Positions 45,944-53,579 of a DNA stretch of 64,000 nucleotides are shown here, piece by piece. The translations under genes and the position numbers were made by a program. The notes under the pieces were generated by a model. It had not been told where the DNA came from. It did not search any database and saw nothing but the letters and a program-made list of their open reading frames with translations. Positions within the stretch are counted from its first letter, which is position 1, and every line of letters begins with the position of its first letter. The stretch spans positions 1,116,001 through 1,180,000 of the forward strand of contig NZ_LT594324.1 of NCBI RefSeq assembly GCF_900089605.1, in the 5' to 3' direction. The stretch comes from Micromonospora narathiwatensis. Its GTDB lineage: Bacteria; Actinomycetota; Actinomycetes; Mycobacteriales; Micromonosporaceae.

Positions 45944-46480
45944 TTAGGCGGCTGTGGCGACGGCGGTGAGGTGGGGGCGGGTAGCTGGTGCGGGCATGGC
46001 GCATTCGGTGCAGGTGGTGCTGGTCCAGCGGTGAGGGCTTGCGCCGTCGCTGGCTGGGCAGGGGAGGGCTTGTAGGTCGAGGATGTCGGCGGCGTTGAGG
46101 CAGGTGGGGCAGAGCCCCCAATTCGCGGTCGAGGGACCGGCGATGGGGGAGTCGCATTGGGCGCAGTGCAGGCCGGCTTGGCGTAGTGCCTGGCCGATCA
46201 CGTCGGCGGTGGTGACGGCGCGGCGGGCTGTTGCCGCGAGGTTCTTCCATGCGGCGGTGTTCTGGATGCGGTGCCAGTCCTCGGTGTTCAGGGCTGGGTC
46301 GTGGAGGCTGCCGGCGTCGTCGGCCTGGGCGCGTAGGTACGCCTCGACTTCTGCGCGGCCGAACAGTGGCCCGGTCCATTGGTAGGTGCGGGCGAGTACG
46401 GAGACGAGCTGTCGGGCGTCGGGTTCGGCAAGGTTGCGGGGCAGGGAAACGCCGTGCGGCAACCCGATGAACAGGGGCAT
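45944..46480 (-). CDS. Zinc-finger hypothetical protein
   Basis: 178 residues from ATG 46480 (GGGAGAAA upstream). N-terminus PLFIGLPHGVSLPRNLAEP, then YQWTGPLFGRAEVEAYLRAQA; the C-terminal half has three Cys pairs (HCAQCDSP, LCPTCLNA, CTECAMP), typical of zinc ribbons. No specific family recognised. The upstream hairpin F is a weaker member of the leader family. Confidence 0.65.
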   Translation of the reverse strand: MPLFIGLPHGVSLPRNLAEPDARQLVSVLARTYQWTGPLFGRAEVEAYLRAQADDAGSLHDPALNTEDWHRIQNTAAWKNLAATARRAVTTADVIGQALRQAGLHCAQCDSPIAGPSTANWGLCPTCLNAADILDLQALPCPASDGASPHRWTSTTCTECAMPAPATRPHLTAVATAA

Positions 46481-46525
46481 TGCTTTCTCCCAATGGGGCG
46501 GCGGTGAGTTTGCACCGTGCGGTTG

Positions 46526-46545
46526 CGGCCGGGTTGCTGTGGCCG
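46526..46545 (-). promoter_or_regulatory. Possible 5'-leader hairpin F
   Basis: CGGCC-ACAGCAACCC-GGCCG (minus strand), 46 bp before the ATG at 46480, with GGGAGAAA in between. The loop keeps GCAACC but not the full GGC core, and the CA tract is weak. Confidence 0.35.
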
Positions 46546-46623
46546 TGCGGTGTGGGAGCGGCAGCCCGCGTCGGCGTGCTCGATGCGCGTCGGCGCGGTC
46601 AGCCTTGCGGCGGGGCGCTGGGT

Positions 46624-46660
46624 CCGGGTGCCGCTGGCGGGTTGCGCCGGCGGCACCCGG
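46624..46660 (-). terminator. Terminator after the DUF932-like gene
   Basis: CCGGGTGCCGC and GCGGCACCCGG arms (11 bp) with an inner 4-bp stem GGCG/CGCC, 9 bp after the stop at 46669. Confidence 0.7.
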
Positions 46661-46668
46661 AGGTCGGG

Positions 46669-47808
46669 TCAGAGCGTGGCCGCGATTTCCATTGCCCGGA
46701 TGCCGACGCCCTCCATGTCGTACGCGGCGTCCGGGTCGGTGAGGGTCTTTGCCGCGCTGGTGACGGCGTGCATGATGCCCCCGGCCGTGCGGTCGCTGCC
46801 GTCGATGAAGTGGCTCAGGATGAGTCGCTGCTCGTCCTCGGTGAACCGCAGCCGCTGGGCAACGACCCGGATGGTGTGGTCGGGGTCAGGGACTCGGCGG
46901 CCGGCCTTCTCCTCGATCTCTTCGATCTTGCGCTGCACGTACCCGACGTCGAGGAAGCGGCGCACAGCGTCACGGGTTTGCTTGCCGATCAGGGTGAGGT
47001 TCGCCTGGTGGGTGTCGTTGCTCCACCGGATGGTGCCCTCGTCCATCTTCGCGCCGAGGTGCACCGCCCGTAGGGCGTCTTTTGTGATGGTGAGGCCGTT
47101 GTCGCAGACCTGTACGACGATGCGGGGCGTGACGCTGAACGCGCCGGAGCCGGTTTCGCTGTTGGTGAAGACGAGCCCGGCGAAGACGGTCGGGTTGTCC
47201 GCGCCGGTGGCACCGGTGAAGGGGCTGCGGTAGTTGCGCAGCAGGTTGCGGGCGAGGGACTTGATGGCCTCGGAGTGCACCCGGACGACCATCCGGCGCT
47301 CGCTCAGGTCGCAATCCAGCTTGACGTTCATGCCGGACTCGCGAATGCCGGACAGGACGGCCATCAGAACGTCGAGGTTGTCGATGATCTTGTACCCGTC
47401 GCTGAGGAAGGCGCGCAGGATGCCGCCGCCGTTGCCGTCGGACAGGCAACGGGCGAGGTAGCGCTTGCCCTGGCTGAGATCGAGCCAGCCGTTGACGTTG
47501 GCGTCGTAGAGGTGCAGCGCCTGGGCGCGGGTCTTGCGCAGGTAGCTGGTGGGGATGCCGAGCTTTTCGCCGAGTCCCGCGTCGCCCAGCTCGGTAGGCC
47601 GGTAGAGCCCGTCGGAGGGGGTGACGCCCGATTCGCTGAGGATTGGTTCCGCGCCGGTGATGCGCAGGTGCCCGGCCTCGGCTCGCAGCATCGCCGTGCC
47701 GGCGACAACGTCGAGCTTGTGCGCCTGCTGGAGGTCGAGGATGCGGTGCAGGTCCGGCAGGGCCGCGTGCCGGGCGGTCAGGGGGATGGTGTCGAGCGCG
47801 TTACTCAC
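46669..47808 (-). CDS. DUF932-like phage/plasmid protein
   Basis: 379 residues from GTG 47808 (AAAGGGA upstream). The pattern resembles DUF932: RAFLSDGYKIIDNLDVLMAVL, VKLDCDLSERRMVVRV, GLVFTNSETGSGAFSVTP and VCDNGLTITKDALR. DUF932 proteins are common on plasmids and phages, with unknown function. The C-terminal 100 residues are helical. One-gene unit with leader E and a terminator at 46624-46660. Confidence 0.7.
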   Translation of the reverse strand: MSNALDTIPLTARHAALPDLHRILDLQQAHKLDVVAGTAMLRAEAGHLRITGAEPILSESGVTPSDGLYRPTELGDAGLGEKLGIPTSYLRKTRAQALHLYDANVNGWLDLSQGKRYLARCLSDGNGGGILRAFLSDGYKIIDNLDVLMAVLSGIRESGMNVKLDCDLSERRMVVRVHSEAIKSLARNLLRNYRSPFTGATGADNPTVFAGLVFTNSETGSGAFSVTPRIVVQVCDNGLTITKDALRAVHLGAKMDEGTIRWSNDTHQANLTLIGKQTRDAVRRFLDVGYVQRKIEEIEEKAGRRVPDPDHTIRVVAQRLRFTEDEQRLILSHFIDGSDRTAGGIMHAVTSAAKTLTDPDAAYDMEGVGIRAMEIAATL

Positions 47809-47840
47809 CGTTGATCCCTTTCGGTTGGGGTGTTGGCTGC

Positions 47841-47866
47841 GAGGGCGAGGTTGCCGTCCCTCCCTC
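47841..47866 (-). promoter_or_regulatory. 5'-leader hairpin E
   Basis: GAGGG-AGG-GACGGCAA-CCT-CG-CCCTC on the minus strand (8 bp with a 2-nt bulge), then CAGCCAACACCCCAACC and AAAGGGA before GTG 47808. Upstream, GTATCGTTAAATAC (about 47868-47882) is in the place of GTATAGTAATGAC in leaders A-C and is the likely -10 region. Confidence 0.55.
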
Positions 47867-48074
47867 ACGTATTTAACGATACATGAAGAGCGCGGCTGAG
47901 TCCACTTGAGATTGTCGAATCCGTGGAGTTCTCCGCGTGGTCAGCGAGTGACCGTCGGTATCAATGACGCATGGTCTACTGATGTTTCTCAACGCGTTGA
48001 ATGGTGACTTGGGCGGCGTGGCCGGTTATGTGATGCTCGTCAGAGAGCCTTCCCGGTGGCCTGATCTTTGATCA

Positions 48075-48134
48075 CCATGTGTGGCTGTGGGGGTCAAGCC
48101 TGGGGTGTGGCTTGACCCCCACAGCCACACATGG
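48075..48134. repeat. 26-bp perfect inverted repeat with 8-nt loop
   Basis: CCATGTGTGGCTGTGGGGGT... (48075-48100) and its exact complement (48109-48134), loop TGGGGTGT. No T-tract. It lies in the 620-bp gap between leftward genes and directly follows (minus strand) leader-type hairpin I. Confidence 0.75.
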
Positions 48135-48156
48135 TTGGCCCTGTGGGGTCAGGTCG

Positions 48157-48190
48157 CCGGGAAGGGTCGGCGTTGCCTTCCCCTTCCCGG
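48157..48190 (-). promoter_or_regulatory. Orphan leader-type hairpin I
   Basis: CCGGGAAGGG-GAAGGCAACGCCGA-CCCTTCCCGG on the minus strand (10-bp stem) with GGCAAC in the loop, followed by GACCCCACAGGGCCAACC. No gene follows before the 26-bp inverted repeat; only a 12-codon ORF overlaps that repeat. The rest of 47890-48426 shows no supported gene. Confidence 0.45.
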
Positions 48191-48426
48191 AGCCTGCCTC
48201 GCCGGCGAGGCGCCGCGGTTCAGCGGCGGGTCGCTGACCCGGCTGGAAGCCATCGACCGCAGGTCGATTCAGCCCAACCAGCGAGACGGCTGCCGGACCG
48301 GACGGGCTAGCGGGCGTCGAGTGGCGCGAATGGGCCTACATCCGGAAGCAGTCGTGTGCCTTGCGGCAATCGCTTCACGCAGCGGCCGCATTGGGAGCGG
48401 AGCTTGACGGTAGGCGGCTTGCGGCA

Positions 48427-48951
48427 TTAGGAGACAGCGGTTGGCGAATCGGGCGGCGCGGCGCTGAGCACCTTTCCGCTCCGGGTGTTGATCCATTCCT
48501 GCACGCGCCTGCGCTTCCAATAACGAGTAGATCCCTGCACTGGTGCAGGTTCTTCGCGGTCGGGCAGGGGAAGATAGCCATCCTCGCCGCAGTCCCACGC
48601 GGCCTTGCTCATCCCGACGTACTTGTCCCACCCGCCCTGCGTGATGGTGAGAATCTCCCGGAACTCGGTGGCGGAAATCAGCTCCTCGGGGTCGCCGTTG
48701 AGGTCGACGTGGTGGACCCGCGCTCGGGAGGCTTCCACGATCTGCGGTAGGAGGACATCCCGGACGTGCTCCAGCTCGTCGATGGGAAACCACGCCTTCT
48801 TGTCCTGCTTGACCGACGCGGGCCAGCCTGACCCCTGGGCGCGCTGCTTCGGCGACGTCTTGAGCCGTACCGTCTGTTCGGACCGTCCGGTCAGTTCGGC
48901 TGCGCCAGCTATGTCCGTGTGCGGCCGGCCACCGATGTTCCGGATTTCCAT
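48427..48951 (-). CDS. Second Xis/AlpA-like HTH protein
   Basis: 174 residues from ATG 48951. Two helix-turn-helix modules: DIAGAAELTGRSEQTVRLKTSPKQ with WFPIDELEHVRD, and DPEELISATEFREILTITQGGWDKY with a basic RYWKRRRVQEWINTR end. The DPEELIsA-x4-ILxI pattern matches the repeat in the 42462 gene, so the two are paralogues. Such proteins regulate or assist excision in mobile elements; which applies here is unknown. Confidence 0.65.
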   Translation of the reverse strand: MEIRNIGGRPHTDIAGAAELTGRSEQTVRLKTSPKQRAQGSGWPASVKQDKKAWFPIDELEHVRDVLLPQIVEASRARVHHVDLNGDPEELISATEFREILTITQGGWDKYVGMSKAAWDCGEDGYLPLPDREEPAPVQGSTRYWKRRRVQEWINTRSGKVLSAAPPDSPTAVS

Positions 48952-48987
48952 CCCTATCCCTGCCTGCGCCGGTGGCCACAGTTGGAA

Positions 48988-49034
48988 CGGCCGGGGAACA
49001 TCGTCCTAACGGACGAAGCGGCAACCCCCGGCCG
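48988..49034 (+). repeat. Nested hairpin J, leader-like on the plus strand
   Basis: Outer 9-bp stem CGGCCGGGG/CCCCGGCCG and inner CGTCC-TAAC-GGACG. On the plus strand the 3' side of the loop is GCGGCAAC and a CA-rich tract AACCAACAACCCCAACC follows, as in the leftward leaders, but no plus-strand gene with a ribosome binding site follows. Confidence 0.4.
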
Positions 49035-49279
49035 CCTGAATCAACCAACAACCCCAACCGCGTTGTCGCACCGCCAGGCGGCGGACATGTGGCCGAAGCG
49101 GCCCCGATGGTAGCAGCCGGGCCGACGACCGCCAGGGAATTGGACGGGGAAGCGGGGCAATCGGCACGGCGGCCTCCCCAGCACACCAGAACCGATGACA
49201 GGATCGGGCCGCCGGACGCCTGGTGCACGGTGATGCCGAGGCTTACACCGACTCGTCGGCCGGCCTGCTCCGGCGGCGC

Positions 49280-49550
49280 CGCTCGTAGACCGGCGTGCCC
49301 TGGGGAATCCGACAACTCGGCCGCGATGCGCGGAGAGGCGAGCACCGGGTCGACATGCAAGATCTTCACGTCCCCGGTCTCGTCCAGCGTGACGGCGTCG
49401 CGGGTGTAGTCGAATGAAAGCGGCGGGCATCCGGTTACCGACGCGTCGGTGCAGGGTGCTTCGCGTACCAGGTCGGTGGCGTGTTTGAGCTGCCCGACCG
49501 CGGCCTCGCGGCTCAGGCCGCAGCCGATAGCCGCATCTGGAGGCTGAACG
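49280..49550 (-). pseudogene. Coding-like remnant
   Basis: A minus-strand frame reads KHATDLVREAP, SFDYTRDAVTLDETGDVKIL and HVDPVLASPRIAAELSDSP with strong G/C third positions, so it has probably been a gene. No good start or conserved end was found and the flanking sequence in the same frame is not coding-like. Family not recognised. 49551-49865 and 49971-50093 show nothing else convincing. Confidence 0.3.
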
Positions 49551-49865
49551 CGGCGGTGGCAACCTCGACTCTTGCGGCGGTCGACGTGGTCAGGCGGTGG
49601 GGTGTCGGCTGAAGACCGGCGCGCGGCGTCGGCCCCGGTGTCCGGCCAGCAGTCCACCCTGTTCAGTCGCAACACGCGGCGGTAAGGGCCATCGCGCTGT
49701 AGAACCCTCGGACACGTTTATTCCACATAAACCCTGGTCGACGCTGCCCGGACCACAAATCGGTAGTCCAGGTCGGACCGAAGGTCGGCATTCCCCTGCA
49801 ACCCGAGTTCGGTGATCGTGATAGCCGGAGTCAGTCATCGATGCTCTCGGAACGAGGAGGTTGCG

Positions 49866-49970
49866 ATGAAGGCACGGTGCCGGAGCGGTCCGCTGGCCAC
49901 CACGCGGTCCCGCCGCCCGCCGTGCCGGCTGTGCAGTACGAGACCCCCGGTGGACCTCTACAAGCAGTGA
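49866..49970 (+). CDS. Possible 34-residue peptide upstream of folE
   Basis: GAGGAGG lies five bases before ATG 49866 (spacer TTGCG). The product is basic with three Cys (MKARCRSGP, PPCRLCSTRPPVDLYKQ) and ends 123 bp before folE. A strong ribosome binding site supports translation; it could be a leader peptide, a small zinc-binding protein, or a precursor for the radical SAM enzyme at 52548. None of these is shown. Confidence 0.35.
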   Translation: MKARCRSGPLATTRSRRPPCRLCSTRPPVDLYKQ

Positions 49971-50093
49971 CCACCACAGCGCACGCCCTATCGCGCCCCG
50001 CAGACGCAGCGCCCGTTGCGCCGGCTCGCGCATGCGGCGGCCGATATCGCACAGAGCAGTCCAGACGCCCGAGCTGACACCGAAGGAGACCTG

Positions 50094-50717
50094 GTGACAA
50101 CCACCTTCCCCGATCTCGATGATCCAGTCCATTCCGTGCTCGCCGGCGTGGACGTGCTCGACCGGAAGCAGGTCGAACAGGCGGTGATGCAGTTGCTGCG
50201 AACCCTCGGTGTCCCCGCTGACTCCGAGGTCGGCCGTAACACGCCTCGGCGAATGACCGACGCCCTGGTGCAGATGCTCACTCCTCAGTCGTGGACGTTC
50301 ACGACGTTCCCGAACGACGAGGGCAACCACGATCTGGTCTTGACGCGCGGCATCGCGTTCACGTCGCTGTGCGCCCACCACTTGCTGCCGTTCTCGGGCT
50401 ACGCGCACATCGGTTTCTACCCCGGGGCGAAGCTGCCCGGCCTGTCGAAGATCGCCCGGACGGTGGAGATGTTCGCCGCCCAGCTGCAGGTGCAGGAAAA
50501 CCTCGGGCAGCAGATCGCCGGTTTCCTGGAGGCCCAGCTGGCATGCGACGGCGTCGGCGTGGTGCTCGAGGCCGAGCACCTGTGCATGACCCGCCGTGGC
50601 GTCCGCGCTGCTGGCGCGGACACGCTCACGGTCGCCACCCGCGGCCGGTTGCAGCGGGACCATGGCGCGCGCACCGAGTTTCTCCAGCTGGCCGTTCGGT
50701 CGGGCAGGACCGCATGA
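50094..50717 (+). CDS. folE: GTP cyclohydrolase I (preQ0 pathway)
   Basis: 207 residues from GTG 50094 with AAGGAG upstream (an in-frame ATG at 50016 lacks one). It converts GTP to dihydroneopterin triphosphate. Type I signatures are complete: FTSLCAHHLLPF with zinc ligands Cys and His, GFYPG, PGLSKIAR, and EHLCMTRRG with the third ligand Cys. It overlaps queD by 4 bp and is followed by queE and queC, so it serves 7-deazaguanine biosynthesis rather than folate. First gene of the cluster's main operon. Confidence 0.95.
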   Translation: MTTTFPDLDDPVHSVLAGVDVLDRKQVEQAVMQLLRTLGVPADSEVGRNTPRRMTDALVQMLTPQSWTFTTFPNDEGNHDLVLTRGIAFTSLCAHHLLPFSGYAHIGFYPGAKLPGLSKIARTVEMFAAQLQVQENLGQQIAGFLEAQLACDGVGVVLEAEHLCMTRRGVRAAGADTLTVATRGRLQRDHGARTEFLQLAVRSGRTA

Positions 50718-51145
50718 GCGGGCCTGCGTCGGCCGGCTCGGGCCCCGTCACGGCCATCGGGCCGGGGATCTACCGCATCTATAAATCGTTCATGTTCGAG
50801 GCGGCGCACCAGTTGGGTGGGCTGCCCGAGGGACACAAGTGCGGCCGGCTGCATGGGCACGGGTACACCGTGGAAGTCACGATCGCATCGAGGCGGCTGA
50901 CCGGGCCAGGCTTTGTGGTCGATTTCGCGGAGCTCGATCTGCTGAAACGGCATCTGGACGGCGAGTTCGACCATCGATTCCTCAACGACGTCGTTGACGT
51001 GGAGCCGACCAGCGAGAACCTGGCCCGGGTGCTGTTCGACTGGTGCGCGGCCCACCTTGCCCTGCCGGACGGCGCGTTCGTCGAGGCGGTGCGGGTGCGC
51101 GAAACCGCGGCCAGCTGGGCGGAGTACCGCCAGGACAACCCCTGA
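50714..51145 (+). CDS. queD: 6-carboxy-5,6,7,8-tetrahydropterin synthase
   Basis: 143 residues from ATG 50714 (ATGA overlap). QueD makes carboxytetrahydropterin from the FolE product. Motifs: FMFEAAHQL, KCGRLHGHGYTVEV (catalytic Cys and zinc His residues), VVDFAELD, FDHRFLND, and PTSENLARVLFDW. An 18-residue N-terminal extension is rich in Gly/Ser/Ala. Length and motifs are normal, so it should be active. Confidence 0.95.
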   Translation: MSGPASAGSGPVTAIGPGIYRIYKSFMFEAAHQLGGLPEGHKCGRLHGHGYTVEVTIASRRLTGPGFVVDFAELDLLKRHLDGEFDHRFLNDVVDVEPTSENLARVLFDWCAAHLALPDGAFVEAVRVRETAASWAEYRQDNP

Positions 51146-51165
51146 CCGGGAAGGGAGCCGTCGCG

Positions 51166-51963
51166 TTGTCCACCACGATCACCGCCACGACGAGCCGGAC
51201 CAGCACGCAGGTCGCGGTCGCTGACCTCTTCTATTCCTTCCAGGGAGAAGGGGCGAATCTCGGCCGTCGCGCCCTGTTCGTGCGCCTCCTGAGATGCAAT
51301 CTGACTTGCGGATATCCAGGTATGCCTCGCACGGCGGACGCGGCTGCCGTCGGCGCGATGGTCTGCGACACCGAGTACACGTGGAACACGGCCAAGCACG
51401 ACCTGCAGGCGGCGCCGGCGATGAGCGCCGCCGAGATCTGGGACGATCTGGTGCGGCTCGACCCGGCCACCGGCAACCCGGGCTTGGCTCCGGTGGATCT
51501 GATTGTCGTCTCCGGTGGCGAACCGCTGCTGCACCGCGGCATCGTCACCGACCTCGCCCGGCGTGCGTCCGCCTCCGGCAAGGCCTTGGAGATCGAGACG
51601 AACGCGACCATGGCTCCGAGCGCAGCGCTGATCGCAGCCGGCGCGCGCTTCAACGCCGGGCTGAAGCTGGCAAGCTCCGCGGTCCCCTACGGCAAGCGGA
51701 TCAAGCCGCAGGTCATCACGCAGCTGCAGGCCAGCGGACAGGCCCGGTGGAAGTTTGTGGTGACCGGCCCCGATGACGTGCGGGAGATCGCCGACCTCCA
51801 GCAAGAGTTCGGCCTCACGGAGGTGTGGCTATCCCCGGAGGGCGCCAGTGTCGATGTGGTCATCTCTCGGATGCGGTGGCTGGCCGACGTCGCGCTGACC
51901 CACGGCTGGAACCTCACCACCCGCCAGCACGTGCTGATTTGGGGCGACGAACGTGGCCGGTGA
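51166..51963 (+). CDS. queE: 7-carboxy-7-deazaguanine synthase (radical SAM) with an unusual Cys spacing
   Basis: 265 residues from TTG 51166 (AAGGGAG upstream). QueE converts the QueD product to 7-carboxy-7-deazaguanine using a 4Fe-4S cluster and SAM. Family features: LFYSFQGEG, VVSGGEPLLH, IETNA, CDTEYTWN. The cluster ligands would be C44 and C48 (CNLTC) and C67 (VCDT), i.e. CX3CX18C instead of CX3CX2C: an 18-residue insert separates the second and third Cys. Variant spacing is known in a Burkholderia QueE (CX14CX2C). It overlaps the phosphoribosyltransferase gene by 11 bp. Confidence 0.9.
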   Translation: MSTTITATTSRTSTQVAVADLFYSFQGEGANLGRRALFVRLLRCNLTCGYPGMPRTADAAAVGAMVCDTEYTWNTAKHDLQAAPAMSAAEIWDDLVRLDPATGNPGLAPVDLIVVSGGEPLLHRGIVTDLARRASASGKALEIETNATMAPSAALIAAGARFNAGLKLASSAVPYGKRIKPQVITQLQASGQARWKFVVTGPDDVREIADLQQEFGLTEVWLSPEGASVDVVISRMRWLADVALTHGWNLTTRQHVLIWGDERGR

Positions 51964-52444
51964 CCGCACCCTCACGACGCTCGGCTGGGACGACATCACC
52001 GCCACCGCCGATCGGATCGCGGACGAGGTCCGCGCCGACAAGGTTCCCGACGTGCTGGTGGGCGTGCTGCGCGGTGGCGTCGTCCCGGCCGTGCTGCTCG
52101 CACACGCCCTCGGCGTGCGTACGGTGCGCGCCGTGGAGGTGCTGCACACGACCTCCGACGGCGTCGACGCGATGAAGTCGGCCGCGCCGCAGGTCGCCAA
52201 TGCGACCAGCCTCGGCATCCTGACCGGCGCGGACGTGCTGCTCGTCGATGACGTCGCCGGCAGCGGCGACACCGTCGCACGCACCGTCGAGCTGGTGCGG
52301 ACCGCCGGTGCCGCCCGGGTACGCACCGCGATCTTCGTGGTTAACGCCGGCAACTGGCGGCGGCCGCAGGAACCTGGGCAGGCGCTGACCTACATCGGGA
52401 CCTTCGTCGACGGCTGGGTGGTCTTCCCGTGGGAGCAGCCGTGA
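51953..52444 (+). CDS. Phosphoribosyltransferase of the preQ0 cluster
   Basis: 163 residues from GTG 51953. The PRPP-binding loop VLLVDDVAGSGDT and an upstream GVLRGGVVPAVLLAHAL are characteristic of type I purine phosphoribosyltransferases (xanthine/hypoxanthine-like). In toyocamycin-type pathways a phosphoribosyltransferase attaches a deazapurine base to PRPP, and this gene could do so with preQ0 or a derivative. That substrate is an inference from position between queE and queC. It overlaps queE by 11 bp and probably shares its mRNA. Confidence 0.8.
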   Translation: MAGDRTLTTLGWDDITATADRIADEVRADKVPDVLVGVLRGGVVPAVLLAHALGVRTVRAVEVLHTTSDGVDAMKSAAPQVANATSLGILTGADVLLVDDVAGSGDTVARTVELVRTAGAARVRTAIFVVNAGNWRRPQEPGQALTYIGTFVDGWVVFPWEQP

Positions 52445-52547
52445 ACCGGGCGACCATTCGATCCCAGCGTACACACGCGCCGAGGGCCGGTCGCGGCAGC
52501 CAAAGCACACCAGCTGGCACTCAATCCGAAAGGGAGGACGGCGCGCG

Positions 52548-53579
52548 ATGACTGGTGTTTCCCTGTTGTGGGCGCTGCGTTCGCCGTGCAACCTCGGCTG
52601 CCGCTACTGCTACTTCGGCACCATTGAGGAGCACCGGGAAGCCATGCCGGCTCAGCCCGGAGTGCTGTCACACCTGGCGCGCAACGATCTGGACCTGGCC
52701 ACCATCGCCGCGTTCGTGCAGACCCTGCCCGCATCGCGCGTCGAGCGGATATTCCTCGCCGGCGGCGAGCCGCTCATCTGGCCGCCGATCATGGATGTGG
52801 TCGCCGGGATCAGAGCCGCCGGCGTTCAGGTGGTGCTGTGCACGAACGGTATCCCGCTCAACCGGCCTGAGCTCGTCGAGGCGATCCTCGCCACCGGGGT
52901 CGACGCTGTGTCCGTCTCGCTCGACTCCGCCGACGCTGGCTACAACGACCGGTGGCGTCCGGCCCGCAACGGCGTGCACGGCCACCGCGATGTCCTGGCC
53001 GGCATCCAGGCCTTGATCACCGCCCGCGGCGGTGACCGGTCGCCGCGCGTTGGCATTTACTCGGTGATCACTCGGCAGAACATCGACGCGGTCACCGAGA
53101 CTGCGGCCCTGGCCGCTCGGCTCGGCTGCGACTACTTCGTGCCGCAGCCGATCGCCCTCGATCCGGAGCACGCGCTGCACCAGCAGCTGTCGCTCACACC
53201 GTCCGACGCCGACGCGCTCGCCGTAGCCTTCGCGCAGCTGTATGACGCGCCGCCGGTCCGGCTTCCCGCGCCTGGCTACCCGGGCCAGGTCGTCGACGCG
53301 ATCACCGCGGAGCGTCCCGGCTTCGTGCGTGGCTGCTTTGGTGGGACCGACCTGTTCTTCATCGAGCCCGACGGCAGCGTTTGGGACTGCCCTTCCACGT
53401 TGAAGATCCGGGCCACCGCAGCGGGTGACGGTCGCCGCTCGATCCGCGACGCGAGCGCCACCACGCTGTTCGGTCCCGGCGGTGCCTGTGCCGACTGCCA
53501 CCTGTTCTCCGCCGACTGCGTCAACATGTGGCCGCTGATGGGCTTCACCCGTTTCCTGCCCAACGGCGTGCCGTCATGA
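52548..53579 (+). CDS. Radical SAM enzyme with C-terminal auxiliary-cluster cysteines
   Basis: 343 residues from ATG 52548. The radical SAM motif is CNLGCRYCYFG near residues 14-24 and the GGEP motif FLAGGEPLIW near 71. The C-terminus has cysteines in RGCFGG, WDCPS, CADCHLF and ADCVNMW, a twitch/SPASM-like arrangement that holds extra FeS clusters. Such enzymes modify peptides or oxidise alcohols on sugars and cyclitols (as in BtrN). Coupling by ATGA to the DegT aminotransferase suggests oxidation of a sugar or cyclitol hydroxyl before amination; this is inference. Confidence 0.8.
   Translation: MTGVSLLWALRSPCNLGCRYCYFGTIEEHREAMPAQPGVLSHLARNDLDLATIAAFVQTLPASRVERIFLAGGEPLIWPPIMDVVAGIRAAGVQVVLCTNGIPLNRPELVEAILATGVDAVSVSLDSADAGYNDRWRPARNGVHGHRDVLAGIQALITARGGDRSPRVGIYSVITRQNIDAVTETAALAARLGCDYFVPQPIALDPEHALHQQLSLTPSDADALAVAFAQLYDAPPVRLPAPGYPGQVVDAITAERPGFVRGCFGGTDLFFIEPDGSVWDCPSTLKIRATAAGDGRRSIRDASATTLFGPGGACADCHLFSADCVNMWPLMGFTRFLPNGVPS

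Noticed and set aside
48096..48132. 12-codon ORF MCGCGGQATPQA in the 26-bp inverted repeat
   Set aside because: No ribosome binding site and fully explained by the repeat sequence.
48972..49409. 145-codon plus-strand ORF after hairpin J
   Set aside because: No ribosome binding site, and the minus strand has better coding character over the same region.
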